Below, piece after piece: positions 1 to 8,642 of a stretch of 39,479 bases of DNA. Made by a program: the position numbers and the translations under genes. Below the pieces are notes generated by a model that had not been told where the DNA came from, searched no databases, and saw only the letters and a program-made list of their open reading frames with translations. Source of the DNA: CAZPMT01 sp964587655. Lineage in GTDB: Bacteria; Hydrogenedentota; Hydrogenedentia; Hydrogenedentales; SLHB01. The stretch is taken from contig CAZPMT010000041.1 of NCBI GenBank assembly GCA_964587655.1, positions 1 to 39,479 of the forward strand, given 5' to 3'. The stretch's first letter is position 1. Every line of letters starts with the position of its first letter.

Positions 1-730
1 CCCGCTTCTCATCCTCCCACGCGAAAACTCGACTCCTTACATGCGGATCGGGGTAAAGACGCCGCAACTTGATTCGGGCGTCGCCACACGTGAACTGCCA
101 GTTGATCGTTGCCTTCATGTTGTTCCGGCGGTTCTCCCACGCCGCTGCTTCCGCCCGCATCTCGCCAATCGTGTCGATCCTTCTGTCCAGGCACTGCTTG
201 ATGAGCACGTTCAGTTCGATCTCGGCCATATTTAGCCAGCTGCCGTGCTTTGGGGTGTAGACAAACTCGAAGCGGTTCCAGAGCCCCTTGGCCATCTGCG
301 GCGCAAACGTTTCGTATAGCGTCCCGGGAGTGTGGGTGTTGAGATTGTCCATGACGAGGATAATCTTCTGCGCTGCGGCATAGTGGCTGGCGATTTCCTC
401 CAAGAAGCTTGCCCAGTCCGTCTTGGTTCTCCTCTGCGTGATCCGCGTGATCCGTTTGCCGGCCAGTGGCTCGACCGCCATGAACACGTTGCACACGCCG
501 CAGCGCTCGTATTCGTAGTCGTGGCGCGCCGCCGCACCGCCCTTCGCGGGCAGGGGAAGCCGGGTCTCTCGAATCAGTTGGCGAGGCGATTCGTCCATGC
601 AGACCACGGGGTGCAGAGGATCGTAGGGGCGTTTGTAAGTATCGAGCACCTGTTCCATTTGGGCGACGAAGTCGCCGTTCTGCTCGGGCGGAATGACCCA
701 TTGTTCCCGTTTCCATGGCTTCAGTTCGTT
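1..730 (-). CDS. IS630 transposase, catalytic DDE frame (OrfB), partial
   Basis: Reading in the -1 frame relative to OrfA gives an uninterrupted catalytic domain: KNELKPWKREQW, then VVCMDESPRQL with the first Asp, ILVMDNLNTH with the second Asp, and SWLNMAEIEL with the Glu. These are the three DDE positions of the IS630 / Tc1-mariner superfamily. The frame stays open to the edge through KLRRLYPDPHVRSRVFAWEDEKR; IS630 transposases usually end shortly after RLYP, so only a few codons should be missing. No own start codon or ribosome-binding site is seen near 730, consistent with expression by frameshifting from OrfA. Confidence 0.85.
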
Positions 731-1173
731 TTTTCTAGGACTTTGCGCACCGTCTCATGGGAAATGGCGTCCACATAGCGCAGTTCCACCATCCTGTCGG
801 CCAGCAAGCGCAACGACCAGCGGGCGTGACCCGGGGGCGGCTTGGCGCAACTCAGGGCGATCAGATGCGCCTCCACGTCCCCGTCGGCCTTTCGGGCGTA
901 GGTCCGCTTGGGCTTCTGCTTGTCCAACGCCGCCTCCAGCCCGTCCTCGACGAAGCGCCTCTTGAGACGATCAATTTTCTTCATGCTCACCGGCATCGCC
1001 TCGGCAATCCTCTGGTTGGTCAACTTACGATCCTGAAACGGACCTTGGTCGCACCCCAGCAGGATCAAGGCGTTGAGCACCTTTTGACTGCTGTGTTTTC
1101 CACGGGTGGCGATCTCCTGCAGCATGTCACGCTCTTGCCTGTCCAATGTTACTTTATACCTGATCAGCGGCAT
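721..1173 (-). CDS. IS630 transposase, N-terminal reading frame (OrfA)
   Basis: This 150-residue frame is the DNA-binding half of an IS630 transposase. It has helix-turn-helix segments (around TNQRIAEAMPVSMKKIDRLK) and a second winged-helix-like part (HARWSLRLLADRMVEL), then ends at TGA just after VRKVLEKTN. IS630 proteins continue at this point with KNELKPW, and that continuation is present in the -1 frame. The start is ATG with AGGAGG a few bases upstream. The frame is intact, so the element may still be active if the frameshift occurs. Translation of this frame alone would give only a DNA-binding protein, which might act as a regulator of transposition (inference). Confidence 0.88.
   Translation of the reverse strand: MPLIRYKVTLDRQERDMLQEIATRGKHSSQKVLNALILLGCDQGPFQDRKLTNQRIAEAMPVSMKKIDRLKRRFVEDGLEAALDKQKPKRTYARKADGDVEAHLIALSCAKPPPGHARWSLRLLADRMVELRYVDAISHETVRKVLEKTN
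729..734 (-). promoter_or_regulatory. Probable programmed -1 frameshift site joining OrfA and OrfB
   Basis: A run of six A on the minus strand lies five codons before the OrfA stop. Slipping back one base there changes GAA AAA ACG into GAA AAA AAC GAA CTG and enters the open DDE frame exactly where the family continues. Two-frame IS630 members are known. A chance 1-nt deletion would give the same pattern, but both frames are otherwise undamaged. Confidence 0.6.
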
Positions 1174-1243
1174 GTTACTTCCTCCTATTGGCGCGGAAGA
1201 AGTATACGCTATGTTTTACGACATTTCAAGAGTGACTTGACAC

Positions 1244-4200
1244 TAGCCAAGTTGCTGCGGGTCACACCCTCATGGGCAAGATCTTGCAGTTCGACGCAGA
1301 TGTCGGCGGTTTGGTGGTAGAAAGCCGCGGCTTCTTCGAGCCGGCCGATGGCGTCATAAAGGATTCCCAGTTCATTGAGGCTGGCTACCTCGCCTACGCG
1401 ATCTCGGTCGCGTACTCTAATGGCGAGCGACTCGCGATAGGCCCGCTCAGCCGGCTCAAACTGCCCGGCGCTGCTGTGGAGCATTCCGATCTGGTACCAT
1501 ATCCCCGCAACGGTACCCGGTTCGCACAGGGACTCGAAGATATCACGCGCTTGCTGGTAGATCTCGAGCGCCTCGGCATAACGTCGCTGTAACATGAGGA
1601 CGGTACCGAGTTGGAACTTGCCGGCGCGGCCACGAATCTTCCGTCGCGGCTTTTCTCGGCACGGTTGATGGCCTCTTCATACGCCTCAGTCGCTTCGTGC
1701 AGTTGCCCCAAGAGCATCTGGCAATGAGCGGAGTCCATGATCCTAGATTCGGCAATTGGAGCCAGTTGGGTTTGTCCAAGTAGTGGACAAAGTGGACGTT
1801 GTGGACAAAGTGGACGCAACCCTGCAGGTGATCTTCTTCGGGGTCCACATCGTCCACAAAGTCCACGCCGTCCACCGTTTCGGGAAGCACCTTCAATCTT
1901 GACTGCCGAATCTAGGATGATGGCTGCGGACGCCATACGCTCGGCGCTTTCGCCTCCGGCGTGCGCGAAGCGCCTACGGGCCTCAGCCAAAGGATTGAGG
2001 GCCGCCGCGGCATTGCCGGCCGTCCTTAGCGCCCGGCCCTTGAGAAAGTGCGCCATGGCTGTGTCATAGTCGGCGTCCGGATAGGCATCTTCACCGGCGG
2101 ACAGACACCGCAGCAGCAGGTTTCGCGCGGTGGCAACCGAGGATTGGAAGTCGCCTCTGTCAAGCAGCCGCTCTATCGTCATGCGTTGCGACTCGAACCG
2201 CGCGTGGCTCCAGCCGCCCAGGACTTGCGCGGCGCGTTCGCGGACGGATATGGCCGTGGCCAAGGCCTGCGGCCGGCCCAGCGGCGCGACGAGTTGCTCG
2301 ACTTGGCCGGCCAGACGCACGTTCTCCTCCGGCGGTCGATTGGTTTGAGCCCATTCGAGCAACGCCAACAGGTTCGGTAGTTCCAGCAGAGCAAGTTGTT
2401 GCGCAAGTCGCGCGTCTTTGGCCAATTGCGCGTAGAGGAAACCGGCCAGTTGCGACATGCCGTCGGCCCAACGCGCGCGGAGCTGTTCCTGCTCGGCGCT
2501 GTCCATCCGTCCGAGCAGGTAGGGCGCGAGGGCGGGGTCGAGCCGCAGGTGGCCGTAACCCATGTACTCCCCGAGCCCGACGTTGATCAGGGCGATGGTC
2601 AAGGCACGAGCAGTCTCCTCCTCAAGCCCGAAGGAGGCCATCAGTACCCCCATGCTCACGCCGCCGTGGAAAACAGCGAGTATCTTCACCTGTTCGCGGA
2701 GTTCCTTGCGGAGCCGACGCAGGGAGAGCTCCACGGAAGCGTAGAGCGATCGCTCGCGGTCCGCGGGGTATTTCCTGTCGAGATCGAGCATCAATTGCTG
2801 GAGATCCGTGGTCGTGGCGCGGACGCCTCGGCGGGCAAGCTCCGGCGCTAGCAAAACCAGGGCGCGGGCGTGACAGCGCACCGCCTCGACGAGGTCCTCG
2901 ATCTCCTGGGGCGTGCTTCCCGGATCGGCGGGCGTGGGCTCGAGGCCCTCGCGTTTCAGGACGTGGCTGACCAGTTCGATGGCGTCGTTCCGGCTCAATG
3001 CGCCGAGTTCGACGTGGCTGCGCTTCGCGTCGAACGGCGCGGGGAGCGGCTCGCGCGAGGTGAACACGATGCGGGTGGCCGGGTCGGCGTCGAGCAGAGC
3101 GCGGCACAAGGCGAACAGGTCTTCGATGGGGGCCGCGCCCGGCGCCGCCTGCCCGGAGGCGTCCGGCAACACGCTCTCGAAGTTGTCGAGGACGATGATC
3201 GTCGGGTAGTCACGCAACGCGCGTTCGACGGGCTGCAGGGCCTTCTTGAGGTCGGGGAACTGTGCGACAGAATACGTCGGGAGAAGCTGTTGGCCGAGGC
3301 TGTCGAGGACGGCGCGCGCATCGTGGATCTTGTCCATGGCCGCGAAGGCGGCGCGACCGAAACGTCCGGTACGGACAAGCCATCGTGCCAGTTCGACGGC
3401 GAGGGCGGTTTTGCCTGCGCCGCCCTGGCCGCGCACGACGGCATAGGGTTCGTCGTGCAGCAGACGCTCGAGGGCGAGGAGTTCGCGGCTGCGGCCAATG
3501 AACGAGTGGGCGGGCGGATCGGGCAAACGCCGCAAGTTGAGCGCACGCCGTTGGGCCTGGAGTTGCTGAACCGCCTGCGAGTGCAGTTTCGTAGCCAGTT
3601 GCGGGTCTTGTTCCTCCTGGTACAGAATGGGCACGAACCAGTCATGGAGGTGCAACTTCCCCGCACCCATAATGTCAATGCGGTACGAATCGGCCTGCAG
3701 AGCTTGTTGTCCCATGAGCATGGCCTTTCCGACCCGCGCGCCCCGTGCCAGTTCCGAGTAGAACGCACCGACGAAGCGGCGCGCCGTCTCGACCAGCACC
3801 GTGTGGCTCATGGCGACGACGGACGTGACGCCTTCCTCGAGCAGCTTGCCGGCCACGGAGGCTGTCGGATTCTCCTCGGTCTTGGCGCTCTGGCACGCAT
3901 TCAGAAACACGAGCGGGATGCGGTAGTCTCGAACCACGCCGGCGAGTTTCTCCGCGTGGATAAGTTGCATAGCGCGATCACGAAGCTTCTTTACGTCCTT
4001 GGGGTCTTCGAAACACAGCGCGCCTAGCCCGTGTTCCTTGTCAAACTTCCCGTGGCCGTCGAAATGGACCACGTCGAAGGCTTCGCCGCGTTCATCGGCC
4101 TGCCGCAACGCGCCTTGCAGCGCCGGGAACGTAGGCGGCGTCAATACGGACAGTTTGACGAGTTCGCCGAGATTCTCGATGGCCTGGACCAGCGGTAGAG

Positions 4201-5305
4201 CGCTCACGCGGTGGTCGATGTAACCGGTATACTTGTCCTCGGGCCGGGGACTAACCATCAGGACTCGGATCGGAAGCTTCGAGAGGGCGATTTCCTGTTC
4301 AACCCGGTTCGGCATGCGGCGTCTGACGCCCACGGGACGCTTGCCTTGAAACAAATAGGTGCGGCCGTCATGGAACAACTCCCAAGGCAGCGAGAGCAAG
4401 GCGCTGGCGGCCTGGGCCAGGGCTGCGCGCGTCTTGTCGTCGGTTCCTTCGGGAGGCTCAGAATCCACAAAGACGGAGAATCGACGTTCCGCGCCGTCGG
4501 CGGCATTTTCCCACGCATTCAACGCTTCCTTAGCGGCGGATTTGCCCAAGGCTTCCTGATAGAGCGATTTGCCCCACTCGGGGAGTTGCGTTTCAACGCG
4601 CTCCGCGCGTTTCTTGAAGAGGCCCACCGGCCAGCGGAAGTACTCTTCGAGATACCAACGCAGGTCGTCGGCTTCGATAGGACCCAACGGCGCCGTGAAC
4701 GCGAACCGCTTGCTTTCAATCTCGCGAGCGCCCTCTTGCGCGGGCTTGTAGACGAGGGTTGCGGTCGCCTTGACGCGTCGTTTGCCGTCGCTCTCGTCGA
4801 TTGCCGCGTCGCGTAGTTCCAGCACCAGGTCTTCGATTGGGGGCTGTTCCACGCGTACAGGGGGTTGGAGGTCGTCTGGCAGGCGTTCGCCAAGGGCCGC
4901 CAGAATCGCGGGAAACGCCTCGTCCAGACCTCCGACGTCGAGTTTGACGGGAACGGCCACGGGTTCGTCTTTGAACCACAGTTTGAGGGCGGCGGGCTCG
5001 ATGCCGGGAAGCAACAGGGGGATCACGCGATACCCGTCGTCCTTGTGTAGCTTCTCAACTTCCTCGGCCTTGTGGATCTCGTCACGCACCCAAGCCGAGT
5101 TGATCGTGTTCGGGCTGAGCACGACAATGACCTGCGATGCCTCTTCTATGGCCTTTTCGATCTCCGCCTTGAGCTTGTTGCCGCCGCGTAGGTTGCGCGA
5201 GTCCACCCAGACGGGCAGGCCTCGGGCTTCCAACCTCCGACGGAGTTTCCTGACGAATGCGTCGTCCTTGGTCGCGTGAGAAATGAAGATTGGACTCCGG
5301 CTCAT
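1244..5305 (-). pseudogene. TIR-CHAT-STAND-TPR protein, NLR-like immune-type gene, broken at its 3' end
   Basis: Domains in order: a TIR domain (about residues 5-145, SPIFISHATKDDAFV and VIVVLSPNTINSAWV); a CHAT caspase-like protease (about 260-590) with the likely His in VVHFDGHG near 415 and Cys in FLNACQSA near 470; a STAND NTPase with P-loop RGQGGAGKT near 628, Walker B TIIVLDNFE near 703 and FTSREPLP; then TPR repeats from about 1000. The start is ATG at 5305 with GGAGGGG upstream; a TTG 15 bases earlier lacks such a site. The 3' end is damaged three times: a 175-bp element in the TPR region (in frame), a net 2-nt insertion near 1621-1630 that moves the TPR frame, and the IS630 insertion at 1244. 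In one frame translation gives about 1300 residues with a scrambled tail. Such proteins are proposed to act in bacterial immunity or cell death, the TPRs sensing and TIR/CHAT executing. N-terminal domains look intact. Confidence 0.85.
1742..1916. mobile_element. 175-bp MITE-like element with 13-bp inverted repeats and 5-bp target duplication
   Basis: The element begins CCTAGATTCGGCA and ends with its exact reverse complement TGCCGAATCTAGG. It is flanked on both sides by ATGAT (1737-1741 and 1917-1921). Removing the element and one ATGAT restores a smooth TPR sequence in the host gene (SAAIMDSAHCQMLL). The interior carries repeats of GTGGACAAAGTGGAC on the left half and the complementary GTCCAC motifs on the right half, so the whole unit can fold back. 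There is no coding capacity, so movement would depend on a transposase elsewhere. Confidence 0.85.
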
Positions 5306-5423
5306 CAATGTCCCCTCCAATGAGAAACGCTCGACACACGCCCGTATTATGGACCGAGATACGGGCGGCGTAAGGCGCTTGGTTCGGCTGTCCTTCTCCC
5401 AACAGCCGTTTGGAGCACACTAC

Positions 5424-5452
5424 ACTATACCGCGTGTAATGGCCGTGGGCAA
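5424..5452 (-). promoter_or_regulatory. Candidate sigma70-type promoter for the TIR-CHAT-STAND gene
   Basis: On the minus strand TTGCCC and TATAGT are separated by 17 bases, about 115 bases upstream of the ATG at 5305. The -10 box matches five of six consensus bases and the -35 four. No operator is obvious. This is pattern matching only. Confidence 0.4.
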
Positions 5453-5514
5453 GGCTCGCGCGGAAGCCTTGCGCGCGCGACCACGTTCTCTCACTAATCC
5501 GGGTTTCTCACCGT

Positions 5515-5546
5515 GTCATTGCGAACGAAGTGAAGCAATCCAGTCC
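5515..5546. repeat. Dispersed short repeat, CATTGCGAACGAAGTGAAGC type
   Basis: The unit reads GTCATTGCGAACGAAGTGAA and goes on to GCAATCCAG. The same motif in reverse orientation occurs twice at 5839-5938 (TTGCTTCACTTCGTTCGCAA). It lies in gene-free DNA and has the imperfect palindrome form of dispersed bacterial intergenic repeats. Confidence 0.65.
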
Positions 5547-5616
5547 ATTTTGCGGAATACCAGACGGTTGGGGAACCTGAATGAGGGAGACAGGAGTCAG
5601 GATCAACGCCCCACAT

Positions 5617-5759
5617 CGTCATTCCCGCGCAAGCGGGAATCCAGCGCGTCGGAATGAAGTCCTGTCCAGTGTTTCTGGATTCCCGCTTTCGCGGGAATGA
5701 CGGTGTGGGTGGGTCCTTGTTTCTTTCTCGGCTGGATTCCCGCTTTCGCGGGAATGACG
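5617..5759. repeat. Cluster of three REP-like palindromes
   Basis: Three palindromes occur at 5617-5644, 5675-5702 and 5732-5759. Each has the form GGATTCCCGC, a 3-4 base loop, GCGGGAATGAC; the first is in opposite orientation to the others. The first two are joined by a fixed spacer containing GAATGAAGTCCTGTCCAGTG, and this two-palindrome composite recurs at 38922-39008. Together with the repeats on either side they fill the gap between the immune-type gene and the ABC operon (5306-5979); I see no coding gene in it. Such units may form hairpins in read-through transcripts. Confidence 0.8.
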
Positions 5760-5838
5760 ATCCGGGTGGGAATGACGATGTGGGTGGCACGCATGGGTAT
5801 TTCCACAGCGGCGTCGGTTTTGGGATAGCTTCTAGATT

Positions 5839-5938
5839 GGATTGCTTGACTTCGTTCGAGATTGCTTCACTTCGTTCGCAATGACGCTGGATTGCCTGAC
5901 TTTGTTCGAGATTGCTTCACTTCGTTCGCAATGACACG
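5839..5938. repeat. Two tandem copies of a 50-bp repeat
   Basis: Copies at 5839-5888 and 5889-5938 differ at only a few positions. Each contains GATTGCTTGACTTCGTTCGA (second copy with CC and TTTG changes) followed by GATTGCTTCACTTCGTTCGC, so each copy is itself made of two related halves. The family is the same as the single unit at 5515-5546, reversed. The array sits just downstream of the ABC permease stop codon at 5980. Confidence 0.75.
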
Positions 5939-5979
5939 ATGAGGAATTCTGGGCAGGGAAACATGACTGGGCCGGGGGG

Positions 5980-7194
5980 TCATTCGTAGCGCAAGGCTTC
6001 TACGGGATCGACGCCGGAAGCTTTTAGGGCGGGATAGACGCCGAAGAATACGCCGACGCTTAGGCTGAAGAAGAAGGCCATGAGGACGGACCACATGGAG
6101 AGGCGCACAGGGAGCGAGGGGTATAAGAGCGAGATTGTTACGGCGCCCATCCAGGCGATTAGGATCCCGAGCATGCCGCCGCATACGCTGAGGGTTATCG
6201 CTTCGATTAGGAATTGCATGCCGATGTCTTTGCGTTTTGCGCCGACGGCTTTTCGGATGCCGACCTCGCGTGTACGCTCGCGGACTGAGACGAGCATGAT
6301 ATTCATGATCCCGATGCCGCCGACTAGGAGCGAGATGCACGCGACGCCCGCAAGCATGAAACGGAGCATGTCGAAGATCTTGCCGAAGGATCCTATCATG
6401 CTGTCCTGGTCGATGATGGTAAAATCTTCGTTGTAGTCGTGGGCGGCGTACAGGATCTCCTTCATGGACTTCGCTGCGAGTGGGATGTCTTCGGGACTGC
6501 GCGCGGAAGCAATAATCTCGAACACGGTATCCTCGCCCCCGTAGAACATTTCCTGTCCGCTGGGCAATGGGACGATGACTAGGTCGTCGAGGTTGATTCC
6601 GAGCATGGTGCCCTTCTTCTCCGTAACGCCGATGATGACGTGCTTCATTCGGTTGATGGAGATTTTCTCGTTAAGCACCTGCTTGCTGCCGAAGAGGTCC
6701 TTCTTGAGCTGCGGACCGATGACGCAGACTTTGTTGTTCTTGTCGATGTCCTGTGCGTCGATGAATCTTCCGAGTTGCAGGTGCATTTCGCGGATTTCGT
6801 CGAAGTCTTCCGTCACGCCTATAAGAAGACAGTTTCGTTCGAGGTTGCCGTACCGGACTTGGGCCGTGCCGATAACGTTTCCGCTGACGCCCTTGATTCC
6901 GAATGCTTTTCGCTTTATCTCGTTTGCGTTTTCGGTGGTCAGTTTCCGGTAGCTTCCGGCATTGACGACGATCATGCTCGACGTCGTTTCCTGTTTGCCG
7001 GGCGAGACGAGGATCACGTTGCTGCCCATGCCGGCAAATTCGTTTTGAATGTATGCCTGGGCCGCCTCGCCAAGCGCGACGAGGAGAATGACGGACATGA
7101 CGCCGATGATGACGCCGAGTGTGGTCAGAAAGGCCCGCACCTTATTCTGGGATAGGGAATGCAGGGCGGCCAGTATGCACTCGAAGAGATCCAT
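5980..7194 (-). CDS. MacB/FtsX-family ABC transporter permease
   Basis: This 404-residue inner-membrane protein has the MacB layout: one N-terminal membrane segment (AFLTTLGVIIGVMSVILLVAL), a large periplasmic domain of about 230 residues, then three membrane segments. Family signatures are SVRERTREVGIRKAVGAKR after the second segment and VYPALKASGVDPVEALRYE at the end. MacB-type permeases do not move substrate through the membrane but use ATP hydrolysis to drive periplasmic conformational changes that push substrate through an outer-membrane channel. It is the third gene of a minus-strand operon with a separate ATPase and adaptor, 77 bp downstream of the adaptor. The substrate cannot be told from sequence; macrolides, peptides, lipoproteins or lipids are all possible for the family. 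Confidence 0.9.
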   Translation of the reverse strand: MDLFECILAALHSLSQNKVRAFLTTLGVIIGVMSVILLVALGEAAQAYIQNEFAGMGSNVILVSPGKQETTSSMIVVNAGSYRKLTTENANEIKRKAFGIKGVSGNVIGTAQVRYGNLERNCLLIGVTEDFDEIREMHLQLGRFIDAQDIDKNNKVCVIGPQLKKDLFGSKQVLNEKISINRMKHVIIGVTEKKGTMLGINLDDLVIVPLPSGQEMFYGGEDTVFEIIASARSPEDIPLAAKSMKEILYAAHDYNEDFTIIDQDSMIGSFGKIFDMLRFMLAGVACISLLVGGIGIMNIMLVSVRERTREVGIRKAVGAKRKDIGMQFLIEAITLSVCGGMLGILIAWMGAVTISLLYPSLPVRLSMWSVLMAFFFSLSVGVFFGVYPALKASGVDPVEALRYE

Positions 7195-7271
7195 GGTTTG
7201 TCGCGTATACCCTTGGCGGGCGTGTATGGCCGGCGCACGATCTCGACGCTGCCGGCGCGCCCCTGCCTGAG

Positions 7272-8642
7272 TTAGTCAGTCTCCAATGATTCAACCACTC
7301 GGACCTTAATGCCCGGCTTGAGTTCTTTCAGCGCAACGGAGGTGATGAGCAGTTCGCCCTCGCTGAGCCCTTCCAGGACTTCCTTGGACTGCCAGTTCCC
7401 GATACCGATCTTGACCTTGCGTTTGACGGCGCGGCCCTTCTCGATAACGTAAGCCTCTTCTTCGCGGATGAGCGCTTCGCTCGGAACGGACAAGACGTTG
7501 TCTTTTTCATCCGCGACGATGATGACATCGGCGGACATTCCGACGAGGAACTTTTCCCGGCCTTCTTCGATGCGGACGTCGATGTCAAGAGTGCGGGTCA
7601 GGTCGACGTTGCGGGTAACGGTCGGGGACATGAAATCGACGCGGGCCGGGAAGTCGACTCCTCGATAGGCGTCGAGGTTGATGCGGGCTTTCTGTCCCAC
7701 CTTGATCTGGGCGGCGTTAGCCTCATCGAAGGGGGCCTTGACGTACAGGTCGGTGTCCTGAACGAGTTGGAACAGGGCCGCGGAAGAGGCCATCGAGAGT
7801 CCCCCTCCGGAGGACATGGACGGCGACGCACCGACGCCGATGCCCGAGGAGGCGCCACCGCCGCCGCCGAGTCCGCCTCCGCCGAGGCCGCCGCCGAGGC
7901 CGCCGCCAACGACTTCGCCGAGGTGGACGAACATTTTTGCCACGACTCCGTCGAATGGCGCGGTGACGTAAGCTTTGTCGCGCATGGATCGCGCCACCGT
8001 CACGGCAGCCTGAAGCTGTTCAATCGCGGCTTCCGCGGAACGGATTTCCTCTTTTCGGACGAGGATTTCCTGTTGACTGGCTTTCGCGGCGGCGTCGGTT
8101 TCCTGGGCGACTCGTAGGGCGAGGGCCACCTTGTCAAGATCGCTCTGGGAAACGGCTTTCTTGTCGGAAAGGGACTTGATGCGGTCGAAGTCGAGCTTGG
8201 CGACTTGGAACTGGGCCGATGCCTGGCTGACGCGGGTGCGCGCAATCTCCTCGTAGATTGTCGCGGCGATCTTCGCCTGTTCGAGTCGTGACTGGCCCAC
8301 GCGGAGATTGGCTTCGGCGAGGGCCACTTGGGCGTCGAGCTCCGCGTGATCGAGTTCGACAAGGATATCGCCCCGCTTTACCCGGTCGCCTTCTTTCGCG
8401 GGGATGGCGACCACAGTGCCGACTGTTCCCCCGGCCACCATGGAGTCGAGGTTGGGTTTGACGGTTCCGGAGGCCATGGCGGTGATGGTCTGTTCGACGC
8501 GCCCTCGCGTGAGCTTTTGGGCGGTGACGTCAATCTCGGGTTCGCGCATGAAGTAGTAGACCACCGGCGCCGCCAGAGCGCTGATGACGATCAGCCAGAC
8601 AAGTATTCTGGATCCTAAGCTTTTCCGCTTTGTTTCCGCCAT
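7272..8642 (-). CDS. Periplasmic adaptor (HlyD/MacA family) of the ABC exporter
   Basis: The 456-residue protein has a short cytoplasmic start, one membrane anchor (ILVWLIVISALAAPVVYYFM), a lipoyl half-motif (VVAIPAKEGDRVKRGDILVE), a long alpha hairpin with coiled-coil character (about residues 100-215), the second lipoyl half (AYVTAPFDGVVAKMFVHLGE) and beta-barrel / membrane-proximal domains. In this family the adaptor bridges the MacB-type permease to a TolC-like channel. Unusual is a Gly/Ser-rich insert of about 45 residues after HLGEVV (GGGLGGGLGGGG and on to SSGGGLSM). The ATG lies inside the end of the ATPase gene (28-nt overlap), so translation is probably coupled. No outer-membrane partner lies in the window. 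Confidence 0.9.
   Translation of the reverse strand: MAETKRKSLGSRILVWLIVISALAAPVVYYFMREPEIDVTAQKLTRGRVEQTITAMASGTVKPNLDSMVAGGTVGTVVAIPAKEGDRVKRGDILVELDHAELDAQVALAEANLRVGQSRLEQAKIAATIYEEIARTRVSQASAQFQVAKLDFDRIKSLSDKKAVSQSDLDKVALALRVAQETDAAAKASQQEILVRKEEIRSAEAAIEQLQAAVTVARSMRDKAYVTAPFDGVVAKMFVHLGEVVGGGLGGGLGGGGLGGGGGASSGIGVGASPSMSSGGGLSMASSAALFQLVQDTDLYVKAPFDEANAAQIKVGQKARINLDAYRGVDFPARVDFMSPTVTRNVDLTRTLDIDVRIEEGREKFLVGMSADVIIVADEKDNVLSVPSEALIREEEAYVIEKGRAVKRKVKIGIGNWQSKEVLEGLSEGELLITSVALKELKPGIKVRVVESLETD

Larger units (their letters stand above)
1..1243 (-). mobile_element. IS630-family insertion sequence, cut by the window edge
   Basis: The segment holds a two-frame IS630-type transposase read on the minus strand. 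Its upstream end is fixed by the interrupted neighbour gene: the TPR reading frame runs normally up to the TA at 1244-1245 and then enters foreign sequence. IS630 elements insert at TA, so the element tip is the sequence reading GTGTCAAGTCACTC on the minus strand from 1243 downward. The other end lies beyond position 1, so the terminal inverted repeat pair and the second TA cannot be checked here. Confidence 0.85.

Noticed and set aside
2870..4027. 385-codon plus-strand frame
   Set aside because: Antisense to the CHAT and STAND domains; no recognisable protein features.
5515..5938. Repeats considered as a CRISPR array
   Set aside because: Units are palindromic, in mixed orientation and irregularly spaced, with no unique equal-length spacers and no cas genes.
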